A stretch of 36,078 bases of DNA from an uncultured Mycoplasmatota bacterium. GTDB lineage: Bacteria; Bacillota_I; Bacilli_A; RF39; UBA660. The position numbers and the translations under genes are program-made. Under the pieces are notes generated by a model that was not told the origin of the DNA, made no database searches, and saw only the letters and a list, made by a program, of their open reading frames with translations. This document shows, one piece after another, positions 1 to 7,525 of the stretch (its first letter is position 1; each line of letters opens with the position of its first letter). Where the stretch lies: contig UQRY01000019.1 in NCBI GenBank assembly GCA_900543675.1, positions 1 through 36,078 on the forward strand. The letters run 5' to 3'.

Positions 1-1
1 C

Positions 2-1111
2 ATTTATATAGCTGTTGGAGCAATAGTTATAGTATTAATTATTGGAGCAATACTATTATTTAGTTTAAATAATAGTAAAAAAGAAAATAAAGAAATAGAA
101 CCAACCGTATCTACATATAATGCTTATGTTAGTATTAATCCATTAGTAAAATTAACATTTACTGTGTCTTGTAAAGAAGATGAGTGTGATAATCCAAAAG
201 TTGTTAGTTATGAGTTGGTAAATGATGATGCAAAAGAGATTTATAAAGATACAGAGCTAAAAAATAAGGAATTGTCTAAAGCAATATCATTATTAATTAA
301 AATAGCAGAAGAAAAAGGAATAACATTTGATAAAGTTGAGTATTATTCAGACTGGAATAACAAAGATTATTTTAAGGATGAAGATTATTTTTCTAAGTTA
401 AGTTTTACTATAACAAATAAAAAAGAATTAGAGGATACAGTAAAAGAAAATGTCAAAGAAATTTATACTATTACATTTGATAGTGATGGTGGTACTACAA
501 TATCTGCTCAAGAGATAGAGGAAGGAAATAAAGTAAGTCAACCTAATAATCCTACTAAAGAAGGATACAATTTTATAGAGTGGCAGTTAAATGGTGTTAA
601 ATATGATTTTGAAAGTGTAGTGAATCAAGACATTACATTAAAAGCTGTTTGGGAAGAAATACCAAAAACTGATAACAATACTAATAATAGTAATAGTGGA
701 AACAATAATTATAATCCACCTAGTAATAATCAAACACCAACTAATCAAAATCCAGTACAACCCCCATCTCAACCAGTAACACCAACAACATATAATTTTG
801 TCGGTAGGTATAGTGCAGATCCTAAATTATATGAAAATCGCTATGTATATTATCAATTTAATGCTGATGGTACTTGTTTTGGAAATTTGAGTGGTCAGAC
901 GGATAACTATTGTACTTATGTAATAAATGATTGCCCTAATCCTTCTGCTTGTACCACATATCCATATTCAATTTCAATTTGGTATTCTAATGGCGATGAA
1001 GGTTATCTTTTAATAGATAGTAATTATAAATTAAAAGAGTGTTCTGGTGGTACTATAGATCAAAATGGTGTAGCACATTGTGGAACTTATCATATATTTA
1101 CAAAAGAGTAG
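2..1111 (+). CDS. Membrane-anchored extracellular protein with InlB B-type repeat (5' partial)
   Basis: The reading frame is open to the window edge, so the true start is missing. The first codons (2-70) encode a hydrophobic helix rich in Ile, Val, Ala and Gly, then a Lys/Glu/Asn-rich juncture: one transmembrane anchor with the rest probably outside the cell. From about 465 to 655 is a Listeria-Bacteroides (InlB B / Flg_new) repeat, recognisable from ITFDSDGGT, GYNFIEWQ and LKAVWEE. A low-complexity Asn/Pro/Thr/Gln linker follows (664-795). The C-terminal domain (from about FVGRYSADP) has six Cys residues and is not recognised. A hairpin terminator follows. Probably a surface or adhesion cargo protein of the mobile element; partner unknown. 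GTG at 164 is an internal codon, not a credible start. Confidence 0.7.
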   Translation: MYIAVGAIVIVLIIGAILLFSLNNSKKENKEIEPTVSTYNAYVSINPLVKLTFTVSCKEDECDNPKVVSYELVNDDAKEIYKDTELKNKELSKAISLLIKIAEEKGITFDKVEYYSDWNNKDYFKDEDYFSKLSFTITNKKELEDTVKENVKEIYTITFDSDGGTTISAQEIEEGNKVSQPNNPTKEGYNFIEWQLNGVKYDFESVVNQDITLKAVWEEIPKTDNNTNNSNSGNNNYNPPSNNQTPTNQNPVQPPSQPVTPTTYNFVGRYSADPKLYENRYVYYQFNADGTCFGNLSGQTDNYCTYVINDCPNPSACTTYPYSISIWYSNGDEGYLLIDSNYKLKECSGGTIDQNGVAHCGTYHIFTKE

Positions 1112-1126
1112 AGTTAACTCTGGTAT

Positions 1127-1154
1127 AAAGGACTTGTTAAAAGGTCCTTTTAAC
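1127..1154 (+). terminator. Intrinsic terminator after the surface protein gene
   Basis: Perfect 7-bp stem AAAGGAC (1127-1133) / GTCCTTT (1144-1150) with a 10-nt loop and a short, weak T-rich tail. It lies 15 nt after the stop. Confidence 0.6.
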
Positions 1155-1280
1155 TTTCAATAAATAAAAGGTTTATAGTATATTGTAATGATATATAAAA
1201 GTTTGACACTTTTGTTTAATTTGTGTCTTTAAAGGGTTTACTGTTAGTAGTTTAATATATCATAAGGAGATGAAGAGTTT

Positions 1281-1832
1281 ATGACATTAATTAAAAGTAA
1301 TGAAAAAGTAAGATCTAACTTTAATAATAAATATACATTTGACAATTTCGTTATAGATGAAATGAATAATAAAGTTGCTTATGAATTTGCTTTAAATGTA
1401 GCTCAAGATCCAAGTAAAATATATAATCCACTATTTATATATGGAGAAAACAATGCAGGGAAAACACATCTTTTGCACGCCATTGGCAATTACATTATAG
1501 ATAATAGCAATTTAAAAGTTCTTTATATTTCATCAGAACAATTTATTTATGACTTTGAAAATAGTAAGAAAGAAGATAACTCTATCTTTAGCAATAAATT
1601 TAATGATATAGATGTATTACTTTTTGATGATATTAATTACTTAAGTAGCAATTATGAAATACAAAAGGAATTTTTCCATATATTTAATAGTTTATATGCT
1701 AATAGTAAGCAAATAGTTTTGGCATCTAACATTGCTCCAAAGGATTTAGAATCGTTCGAAGAACGACTAAAAGTCAGATTCTTTTGGGGATTGATAATTA
1801 AAATTAATTCTTTAAATCGTAATCAATTATAA
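1281..1832 (+). CDS. DnaA-like AAA+ ATPase domain protein (minimal, no DNA-binding domain)
   Basis: A 183-aa protein matching the AAA+ core (domain III) of DnaA. It has the N-linker region YTFDNFVI, a Walker A of the form GENNAGKTHLL, Walker B VLLFDDINYL, and the DnaA-type arginine-finger/box VII region VRFFWGLI near the C terminus. It stops shortly after, so it lacks the sensor-2 lid and the DnaA-box-binding domain IV, and it also lacks domain I. The start ATG is supported by AAGGAG at 1264-1269. By family knowledge, such DnaA/DnaC/Hda-like ATPases load or regulate replicative helicases; here it may act with the SSB-like protein and the DnaB-like ATPase of the same element (inference). It could also be a decayed DnaA homologue, but the frame is clean and a good terminator follows. 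Confidence 0.75.
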   Translation: MTLIKSNEKVRSNFNNKYTFDNFVIDEMNNKVAYEFALNVAQDPSKIYNPLFIYGENNAGKTHLLHAIGNYIIDNSNLKVLYISSEQFIYDFENSKKEDNSIFSNKFNDIDVLLFDDINYLSSNYEIQKEFFHIFNSLYANSKQIVLASNIAPKDLESFEERLKVRFFWGLIIKINSLNRNQL

Positions 1833-1859
1833 ATATTATTTAGTGACTAAATATTTAAG

Positions 1860-1882
1860 AGAACTTGCAAAAGTTCTTTTTT
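1860..1882 (+). terminator. Intrinsic terminator after the DnaA-like gene
   Basis: Perfect 7-bp stem AGAACTT (1860-1866) / AAGTTCT (1871-1877), 4-nt loop, and a run of six T. It lies 27 nt after the stop. The rest of the gap up to 2057 shows no gene I would support. Confidence 0.85.
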
Positions 1883-2072
1883 CATATATTAATTTCTAGT
1901 TCCAATTTAAATGGTTTCTTGTGTTATTTTGTTGGTAGTTCATTGTTTAATCAACTAAAGAACGTTTACACGTTGTTATTTTTTATTATTTTTCCAGTAT
2001 ATCTTGTAATTACTATTAACTTTGGTAACATTTACAGTACCGTAAAAGGTAGTTTGAAAGGAGGTATATGAA

Positions 2073-2381
2073 ATGCTTAATATGTGTATATTAGTAGGAA
2101 TGTTTAAAGAACTTATCCAAAAAGATAATAAAATAATACTGATATTGCGAATACCAAGCAGCGAGAAAAATAAAGATGGTATTTATGAAGCAGATCTTAT
2201 AAAATGTATTGTTCCTAAAGAGAAAGCTGAATATATAAATGAGTATTGTGCTGTTGACTCGATAATAGGAATAAAAGGACAACTTCGAGTTATTGATAAT
2301 GAAATGGTAGTAGTTATTAGTAAAGCAACATTTTTAAGTTCAAAGGAAAATGCAGAGAAATTGAATAAAACTAATTATTAG
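2073..2381 (+). CDS. SSB-like single-stranded DNA-binding (OB-fold) protein
   Basis: A 102-aa protein with the outline of the SSB OB fold: N-terminal strand ILVGMFKEL, a second strand with ILRIP, then YEADLIKCIV (the equivalent of the EADFI-V segment of SSB), helix AEYINEY, strand GIKGQLRV and final strand ending ATFLSS. The acidic SSB C-terminal tip is missing; the protein ends in NKTNY, so it probably does not recruit host SSB partners in the usual way. A strong AAAGGAGG (2058-2065) fixes the ATG at 2073. It likely coats single-stranded DNA during replication or transfer of the element. Assignment to the family is good; the role is inferred. Confidence 0.7.
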   Translation: MLNMCILVGMFKELIQKDNKIILILRIPSSEKNKDGIYEADLIKCIVPKEKAEYINEYCAVDSIIGIKGQLRVIDNEMVVVISKATFLSSKENAEKLNKTNY

Positions 2382-2383
2382 AT

Positions 2384-2416
2384 AATAAGGGCATATAATT
2401 GTATGCACTTATTTTT
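2384..2416 (+). terminator. Intrinsic terminator after the SSB-like gene
   Basis: Stem AATAAG-g-GCATA (2384-2395) pairs with TATGC-a-CTTATT (2402-2413) with a single mismatch and a 6-nt loop, followed by T residues. It begins just after the stop codon. Confidence 0.75.
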
Positions 2417-2578
2417 AGAATTTATGTGTTCAAAAAATCATTTGTTTAATTTGGCAGTTATAAATCATCTTTTTCTATGACATTTAGTGGTGTTTATGAT
2501 GTGCAAATTTTAAAAAATGTTCAATTAATGTTTTCTTATGTTTTTTTGGACATTGTTATTTAGAAAGGAAACAAATAT

Positions 2579-3196
2579 ATGAATGATACAAAAGAAATTT
2601 ATGGAATTGCAAGATGTTCTACTAATAAACAAGATGTAGAATATGAAGTTAATGAGTTAATAAAAAAAGGTGTACCTAGGGAGAATATTTTTATAGAGTA
2701 TATTACTGGTAAGGCAGATTTTAATAAAAGAACAGAACTAGATAAGCTATTTAGAATTGTAAAACCTGGTATATCAACAATAATTTCAACAGATATAACA
2801 AGGATTGCAAGAAATCCAAAAACATTTTATGAAATTTTAGAGTTTGTTGAAAATAATAAATTATGTTTAGAAATCGGTACTTTAGTATGCGATTGTAGAA
2901 ATAAAGAGTTAGATATTATGACAAGTACAATGCTACAGGTATTATCAGTTTTTGCTTCTTTTGATATAAAATTAAAAACATTTCAAGTAAAACTGGGATT
3001 GCAAAATGCTGTTGACAAAGGCGTTAAACTAGGTAGGCCAATAAAAACTAAAAAAACATTAGATGAAGATCCAATGTTTATAAAATATTATGCACAGTAT
3101 AAAGCAAAGCAAATAAATTTATGTGAGTTTGCTAGGCTATGGGGAAAATGTAGAAATACTGTTTATAACAATATAAGGATATATGAAGGAAAGTAG
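2579..3196 (+). CDS. Serine recombinase (resolvase/invertase family)
   Basis: A 205-aa small serine recombinase. The N-terminal catalytic motif reads YGIARCSTNKQ, with the nucleophile serine after Arg-Cys (family consensus Y-R-V-S-T-x-x-Q). The second conserved arginine cluster is in TDITRIAR, the E helix covers roughly 110-140, and the hinge GVKLGRP leads into a C-terminal helix-turn-helix (about 165-200) ending in CRNTVYNNIRIY. Length is normal for resolvases and invertases. The start ATG follows GAAAGGA at 2563-2569. Family members resolve cointegrates or multimers or invert DNA at short dyad sites. A dyad at 2516-2554 just upstream could be its site. It is the second recombinase of the element, besides the tyrosine integrase. 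Confidence 0.88.
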   Translation: MNDTKEIYGIARCSTNKQDVEYEVNELIKKGVPRENIFIEYITGKADFNKRTELDKLFRIVKPGISTIISTDITRIARNPKTFYEILEFVENNKLCLEIGTLVCDCRNKELDIMTSTMLQVLSVFASFDIKLKTFQVKLGLQNAVDKGVKLGRPIKTKKTLDEDPMFIKYYAQYKAKQINLCEFARLWGKCRNTVYNNIRIYEGK

Positions 3197-3217
3197 TACC
3201 TAAATACTTTCCTTTTT
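3186..3217. terminator. Shared terminator between convergent genes
   Basis: Perfect 10-bp stem AAGGAAAGTA (3186-3195) / TACTTTCCTT (3205-3214) with a 9-nt loop and T-run on the + strand. It contains the stop codons of the serine recombinase (ends 3196) and of the minus-strand zinc-ribbon gene (ends 3200). Confidence 0.8.
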
Positions 3218-4225
3218 CTTATTTCTATTATAACTATCTTTACTTTTTTTTCTATTTCTATATTTTTGGCATTCTTTACTGTTACAGTATTTTGCTCCAT
3301 TTTTACTGTGAAAAAATTTATGACAATGTTTACAAGGAATAATATTGTATTCAAGTTCATCATCTATTAAGAAAGTTAATAATTTGTTATATGCAATCCC
3401 AACTATTGATTGAGCAGTTTCATAATTACTATATTTTTCTATTGCTGGAATATAAAATGGCCTTTGAGTAGTTATTCTAAAATCATAGTCTCTATAAGTA
3501 ATAGTATAAGCTAATATAGTTAATAACATTGTATCAACACTTTCTTGATATTTAATACTAGGTATATCTATAAATCCTTTGTTAAAGTTATTGAGATATT
3601 GTTCATATTCATCATAATTACCTAGTTCTTTAAATACTATACCATGTATGTTTATATAATTAACTATTTCTTTAAAATTGTTACCTAAATTCAAAAAATT
3701 AATATTTTGTTTTAATTCACTTATAATATCATAATCAAATGCATCTTGCAAATATATCATTGCAGAGTGTATTTCTTTTGCTAAAAAGCAAAAAACAGCA
3801 TCATAGGCAAATTGTATTAGTGGATACTTTGGCAAAAAATCTTTGTAGTCAAATGCAAAGTGGGAGTATGGATACCCATTTAATTTAATCCAATTAAATA
3901 TTAAGGTCATAATCTTTTTATAAGTATCTTCATTTAAGTCTTTCTCGCTGTCTATTTCATTAATGTTAGTAAACTCATTTCTGTCAATAATCATTTTACC
4001 TAGTTCACAGATACTATTAAATGCACTATATGAACTTATAAAAATCCCATCCTCCTTTTCCCTATATATCCAACTTTCATCCATCTCATCTAGTTCAACT
4101 GTTAAATTATTATCTACAGTAAATAAATGTTCTATATATTTATAATCATAACTAATATTATCAGTAACATCATCAAAATTAATTGTTGAAATCTGTTTGT
4201 TATGCATATTACAATTTCTTACCAT
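3200..4225 (-). CDS. Unknown protein with C-terminal zinc ribbon (resembles DUF6076-type proteins)
   Basis: A 341-aa protein encoded against the direction of all other genes visible in the element. The start at 4225 is chosen because AAAGGTGG precedes it at good distance; a longer frame to 4264 lacks one. Most of the protein is acidic, rich in Asn, Ile and Tyr, and probably helical. The C-terminal about 50 residues form a zinc ribbon: CKHCHKFF, then KYCNSKECQKYRNRKK, ending in a very basic tail likely to contact nucleic acid. This C-terminal arrangement recalls DUF6076/CGNR-like zinc-finger proteins of Clostridia, but I am recalling that and cannot check it. Function unknown; its opposite orientation and own promoter suggest independently expressed cargo, for instance a regulator or defence factor (inference). 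Confidence 0.6.
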   Translation of the reverse strand: MVRNCNMHNKQISTINFDDVTDNISYDYKYIEHLFTVDNNLTVELDEMDESWIYREKEDGIFISSYSAFNSICELGKMIIDRNEFTNINEIDSEKDLNEDTYKKIMTLIFNWIKLNGYPYSHFAFDYKDFLPKYPLIQFAYDAVFCFLAKEIHSAMIYLQDAFDYDIISELKQNINFLNLGNNFKEIVNYINIHGIVFKELGNYDEYEQYLNNFNKGFIDIPSIKYQESVDTMLLTILAYTITYRDYDFRITTQRPFYIPAIEKYSNYETAQSIVGIAYNKLLTFLIDDELEYNIIPCKHCHKFFHSKNGAKYCNSKECQKYRNRKKSKDSYNRNKKKESI

Positions 4226-4254
4226 ATTCTTACCACCTTTATTCGACAAGAGAT

Positions 4255-4283
4255 ATAATATCATATTTAATGGTCTTGTGCAA
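4255..4283 (-). promoter_or_regulatory. Predicted promoter of the zinc-ribbon gene
   Basis: Read on the minus strand: TTGCAC (4283-4278), 17-bp spacer, TATTAT (4260-4255), about 30 nt upstream of the start codon. Confidence 0.5.
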
Positions 4284-4316
4284 CCGAAAAAATCAATTCA
4301 GAAAGAAGGTGAAAAA

Positions 4317-4544
4317 ATGAGAGATTTTAGGGAAAGTTTTTGCCTTAATTGTGGTAAACCTTACTTTGCTAAGTTTAGGAACAAAAGTTGTGATACATGC
4401 TATCACAATTATATGGCTGGTATGAAATATTCGCGTTGCCTAAAATGTGGTAAAGAAAAAAATTACGATTCTAGAGGATTATGTGAAAAGTGTTACTTTG
4501 AAACAAGAGATAAAGCCTATGCCATTAATTGGGATTGGTGGTAG
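4317..4544 (+). CDS. Small zinc-finger protein
   Basis: A 75-aa protein with four Cys-x-x-Cys pairs: CLNC, CDTC, CLKC and CEKC. They are arranged as two tandem treble-clef or ribbon-like knuckles, enough to bind two zinc ions. It ends in aromatic residues (INWDWW). The start is the ATG at 4317, preceded by GAAGG; the frame is open further upstream, but that part runs into the divergent promoter region. It begins a run of closely spaced genes (4317-5902). Family not recognised; possibly a DNA-binding accessory or regulator of the neighbouring putative replication gene (inference). Confidence 0.65.
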   Translation: MRDFRESFCLNCGKPYFAKFRNKSCDTCYHNYMAGMKYSRCLKCGKEKNYDSRGLCEKCYFETRDKAYAINWDWW

Positions 4545-4560
4545 AAAGGAGAAATTGGTG

Positions 4561-4755
4561 ATGACAGATTATATAAAAAATAATTGCCCTAATTGCAGGC
4601 AATTTATCACAAGAACAGTAACAGAAGAAAGACCTGCCAAAACAGTTAATGTAAAAGTAGAAACAAAAGTTATAAGACCTACACGAACAATTACATTAAA
4701 AGTATGTCCTGTTACTAGAAATAAAACCCAAAAACAAACTTTGAGGATAAAATAG
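4561..4755 (+). CDS. Tiny basic CPNC-motif protein, function unknown
   Basis: A 64-aa protein: an N-terminal NNCPNCRQF zinc-knuckle-like motif, then a Thr/Val/Lys/Arg-rich stretch with alternating hydrophobic and basic residues, a third Cys (VCPVTRNK) and a basic end. The start ATG at 4561 follows AAAGGAG (4545-4551). It sits 16 nt after the zinc-finger gene and ends 1 nt before the next start, so the three are almost surely co-transcribed. Only three Cys are present, so zinc binding would need another ligand or a partner. Function not known. Confidence 0.5.
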   Translation: MTDYIKNNCPNCRQFITRTVTEERPAKTVNVKVETKVIRPTRTITLKVCPVTRNKTQKQTLRIK

Positions 4756-4756
4756 T

Positions 4757-5902
4757 ATGGCTAAAATAAAAAACAGGTTTAGTAAAGAAAATATAATTAC
4801 TGTTCACGATAATCTCCTTGCTAATCTTTATCAATTAGATTTATCTAGTGTTACTGTTAAAGTTATTGATGAAGAAGAATATCTAATTAATAAGATTTCA
4901 GGTAGAGACTACAGCATAGGTTTAATTGCTAAAATACCAACAGATTTATTAACTGTTAATAATCATGTGTATAAATTTAGTGAGTTATCAACACAAAAAC
5001 AAGAGAAAATATTTAACTTATTAAAAGACAACTTATACTTTAGCAATGTTGAAATATTATTTTGCAATATCTTATTTGATAGATACTTAAAAACGGATTA
5101 TGATTATGATTTATCATTAACTGAATTTGAAAGAGATTATCGCAGGCGAGATAAAGCAAAAAAGATAAGAATTTCTGATGTTAATTACAAGAGGTATGTT
5201 ACAACTTTGAATAAATTATCTAAAAAAGAAATCATTATTGATACTAAAGCAAAGTTTAGGACTCAAGGTGTAAGAAATTATGGAGTTAACAATTTGAAAA
5301 CCAAGCAAAAACTAATTTCTTTTACTAGTTTATATTATAAGAGCGAAAATGATATTATTTTTTCTTATCATTTTTCACAGTTTGGTAAAGTAATTAAGCT
5401 ATCACGCAGATATTCTAATATATTGCTTCCTAAATTTTACCAGTATCGACTGAATCAGTCTATGAAACACGTTATTGCTTATTTCATTGCAATCGAAATA
5501 TTTATTAGAAAAGATCCACATAAAAAATATTCCAATTCATTTATGTTAGATGTCAATTCAATATTTCAAAAAGTACATTATGAAACTAGGAAAGGCGAAT
5601 GCAAAGGATATTCTCTTGCTTCTAAACTTGATGGGTTTAAAAGCCTTCCTAATAAATTAAGAACTTATAAAATGACTTTAAAGTATATAAATGAAATATT
5701 AGCAGACTTTGTTTCAAATAAAACTATATATGACTATGAGGTTAAATATGATTATGACGAAACCGAGGATTTTCAAGAAAAGCATCAATACGATTATGAT
5801 TTAGATGGAAATCTCATTTATAATTTTGCACTTAATGATGTTGGTCGGGATGTTGATGTTAGTTTTCTAATTTATTTAGATAGTCCTATTAATCATTTAT
5901 GA
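4757..5902 (+). CDS. Candidate replication initiator-like protein of the element
   Basis: A 381-aa basic protein in tight operon with the two small Cys proteins. I do not recognise its family with certainty. It contains two stretches that could be winged-helix units: about residues 115-165 (SLTEFERDY, then RISDVNYKRYVTTLNKL and a basic strand) and about 185-270 (strand-rich, then IAYFIAIEIFIRKD). That is the general plan of iteron-binding plasmid initiators. The C terminus is acidic and Tyr/Asp-rich. Context supports the guess: its TGA stop lies in the first of two 21-bp direct repeats, followed by a long dyad, and a DnaB-like ATPase gene comes next. It could instead be a transcription regulator. 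The call is context-based inference. Confidence 0.4.
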   Translation: MAKIKNRFSKENIITVHDNLLANLYQLDLSSVTVKVIDEEEYLINKISGRDYSIGLIAKIPTDLLTVNNHVYKFSELSTQKQEKIFNLLKDNLYFSNVEILFCNILFDRYLKTDYDYDLSLTEFERDYRRRDKAKKIRISDVNYKRYVTTLNKLSKKEIIIDTKAKFRTQGVRNYGVNNLKTKQKLISFTSLYYKSENDIIFSYHFSQFGKVIKLSRRYSNILLPKFYQYRLNQSMKHVIAYFIAIEIFIRKDPHKKYSNSFMLDVNSIFQKVHYETRKGECKGYSLASKLDGFKSLPNKLRTYKMTLKYINEILADFVSNKTIYDYEVKYDYDETEDFQEKHQYDYDLDGNLIYNFALNDVGRDVDVSFLIYLDSPINHL

Positions 5903-5940
5903 AAGTAAAGTTCGAAATCTTGAAAGTGAAGTTCAAATGA
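5900..5940 (+). repeat. Two tandem 21-bp direct repeats (iteron-like)
   Basis: Copies at 5900-5920 and 5921-5940 share TGAAAGT-AAGTTC-AAAT with few differences. They sit directly at the end of the putative initiator gene and before a dyad. Two copies is few for an iteron array, so the origin role is inference. Confidence 0.55.
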
Positions 5941-5950
5941 ATATTATAAA

Positions 5951-6000
5951 ACTCTTATATTATAAGGAAAATATGGCTGCAATTTTTTGCATATAAGAGT
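5951..6000. repeat. Dyad with inner hairpin upstream of the DnaB-like gene
   Basis: Perfect 10-bp inverted repeat ACTCTTATAT (5951-5960) / ATATAAGAGT (5991-6000), enclosing a smaller TGCAA/TTGCA hairpin with a T-run (5978-5991). It could be a cruciform at an origin, an attenuator of the downstream gene, or a terminator of the upstream operon. Confidence 0.55.
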
Positions 6001-6021
6001 GGTAAAAAAGAGGAGGGAAAC

Positions 6022-7422
6022 ATGGTTTCAGAAGAATTTATAAGAATCTTTAAAACTAATGTTATTCATCAAGAATTAGTATCTAACATTAATTATTTAA
6101 AGGAAGCGGATGTCTTAACTATTGAAGAATCAGAACTGTGTAATTCTATGTTAGAACAACTTGAATTAACTAACAAGATAGATTTAAAGAAGTCTTTAAC
6201 ACAGTTATTAGATAAAGAAAACGTACCTGATTTTGAAAATATAGAAGGGTATGAGCGACTAGAGTTAGAAAGTAAAATTGATGAGTTTATTAAGGAAAGA
6301 AAAAAAGAAAAAGAAGATGAATTACTAGAATTATTAATTAGTGAATTAGAACATGGTGAAATTAGTAAAAATGCTACTAAAGTATTTTTTGATAAATATA
6401 TAGATATTGTTGATATAAAAGATGATAATGTCTATGATAATTTAGGAAAAATAGAAGATGTTGAAATCAATATATCATCTTGTGTAGATTTTATCGATGA
6501 GAAAATTCATGGATTACAAAATGGTACTTTAACTACGATTATAGGAGAAGATGATGTATGTAAATCTATGTGGGCAATTAATGTTGCATATGAAGCACTA
6601 TTACAAGGTAAAAATATTCTATATTTAACGCCTAGTTACAATAAAGAAACAATATATAAAAGGTTTATTGTAAGGCATTCTTGCGATGTAAATCGATTTG
6701 ATAAGCCATTTACTTTTGATGATCCTTATACAGATTATGATAAAGATAATTATCTTAAAGTTTATAGTGATTTTAAAATGAATTATCTAAAGCACTTAAT
6801 CTTATTTGATGAGTCAGAGTTTATCATATCTACTCGCTATAATTTGCAAAAATTAATCGCTTATGCAGAAGATAAATTCTTAAAGGCAACAGGAGATGGC
6901 ATCTCATTAATTGTTTTTGATGATTTTACACAAATGAAGCTTGATAATGGAAGAAGAAGCATTACTAATATACATACCATTATTAGTGAGTATTATAAGT
7001 ATTTGAAAAACCAAGCTAGAAATCTTTTAGGAACAGAAAGAAAAATATCAATATTAACAACTATAAATAGTTATTATTTATATGATGTTCGGAATAATGT
7101 TCCTAAAGAACTTAAAGTACTATCAGATAACATATTTTCTATCTGTGCAGATATTTATAGGAAAAACCCTAATAAATTTGAGATAAGTGTATTACAGTCA
7201 TACAATGGCTATTCTTCTGATTATACTAAAACAGTACCAGTAGATTATAAATATTGGCATATTAAAAATGAAGAAGCACCAGAGGAGAGTTTTCAGTCAT
7301 TACTTGAAAAGGAAAAAGAAGAAAATAAGATATTACGTTCTGATCTTGATTTTGCTAAAGACATAATTAATAAATCAGATATTTTTCCAAGTAGTTTAGA
7401 ATTGAATAATATATTAGAATAA
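6022..7422 (+). CDS. DnaB-like RecA-fold ATPase with degenerate Walker A
   Basis: A 466-aa protein. Residues 1-150 are acidic and helical. The second half resembles the RecA-fold C-terminal domain of DnaB-type replicative helicases: LQNGTLTTIIG leads into the P-loop position GEDDVCKS (175-182), then ILYLTPSYNKE in the place of the DnaB VLYFSLEM segment, and Walker B LIVFDDFTQM (296-305). A polar segment at ILTTINSYY corresponds to the usual SQLNR sensor. The P-loop has Cys180 instead of the invariant Gly before Lys-Ser, so ATP use may be impaired or altered. The last about 40 residues form a Glu/Lys-rich helix. The start ATG follows GAGGAGGG. Likely part of the element's replication module (inference). 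Confidence 0.6.
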   Translation: MVSEEFIRIFKTNVIHQELVSNINYLKEADVLTIEESELCNSMLEQLELTNKIDLKKSLTQLLDKENVPDFENIEGYERLELESKIDEFIKERKKEKEDELLELLISELEHGEISKNATKVFFDKYIDIVDIKDDNVYDNLGKIEDVEINISSCVDFIDEKIHGLQNGTLTTIIGEDDVCKSMWAINVAYEALLQGKNILYLTPSYNKETIYKRFIVRHSCDVNRFDKPFTFDDPYTDYDKDNYLKVYSDFKMNYLKHLILFDESEFIISTRYNLQKLIAYAEDKFLKATGDGISLIVFDDFTQMKLDNGRRSITNIHTIISEYYKYLKNQARNLLGTERKISILTTINSYYLYDVRNNVPKELKVLSDNIFSICADIYRKNPNKFEISVLQSYNGYSSDYTKTVPVDYKYWHIKNEEAPEESFQSLLEKEKEENKILRSDLDFAKDIINKSDIFPSSLELNNILE

Positions 7423-7453
7423 AACTTGATACAAGGGTTGTAAATATTATTAC

Positions 7454-7492
7454 TTTTGGTAAAATCACATATTAGCAAAGTGTTTACCAAAA
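7454..7492. promoter_or_regulatory. Inverted repeat upstream of the excisionase/integrase genes, possible operator
   Basis: Perfect 10-bp arms TTTTGGTAAA (7454-7463) and TTTACCAAAA (7483-7492) separated by 19 bp, 34 bp before the HTH gene. No U-tract follows, so an operator is more likely than a terminator. Confidence 0.45.
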
Positions 7493-7525
7493 TATACAAA
7501 TGATACAGAAAAGGAGTGAAACACA

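Noticed and set aside
1281..1860. Frameshifted full-length DnaA
   Set aside because: Other frames after 1832 do not continue the DnaA sequence, and a strong terminator follows at once; a short gene is the better reading.
1865..2071. 68-codon frame with TTG start
   Set aside because: It begins inside the terminator stem of the DnaA-like gene, has no ribosome binding site and no recognisable composition.
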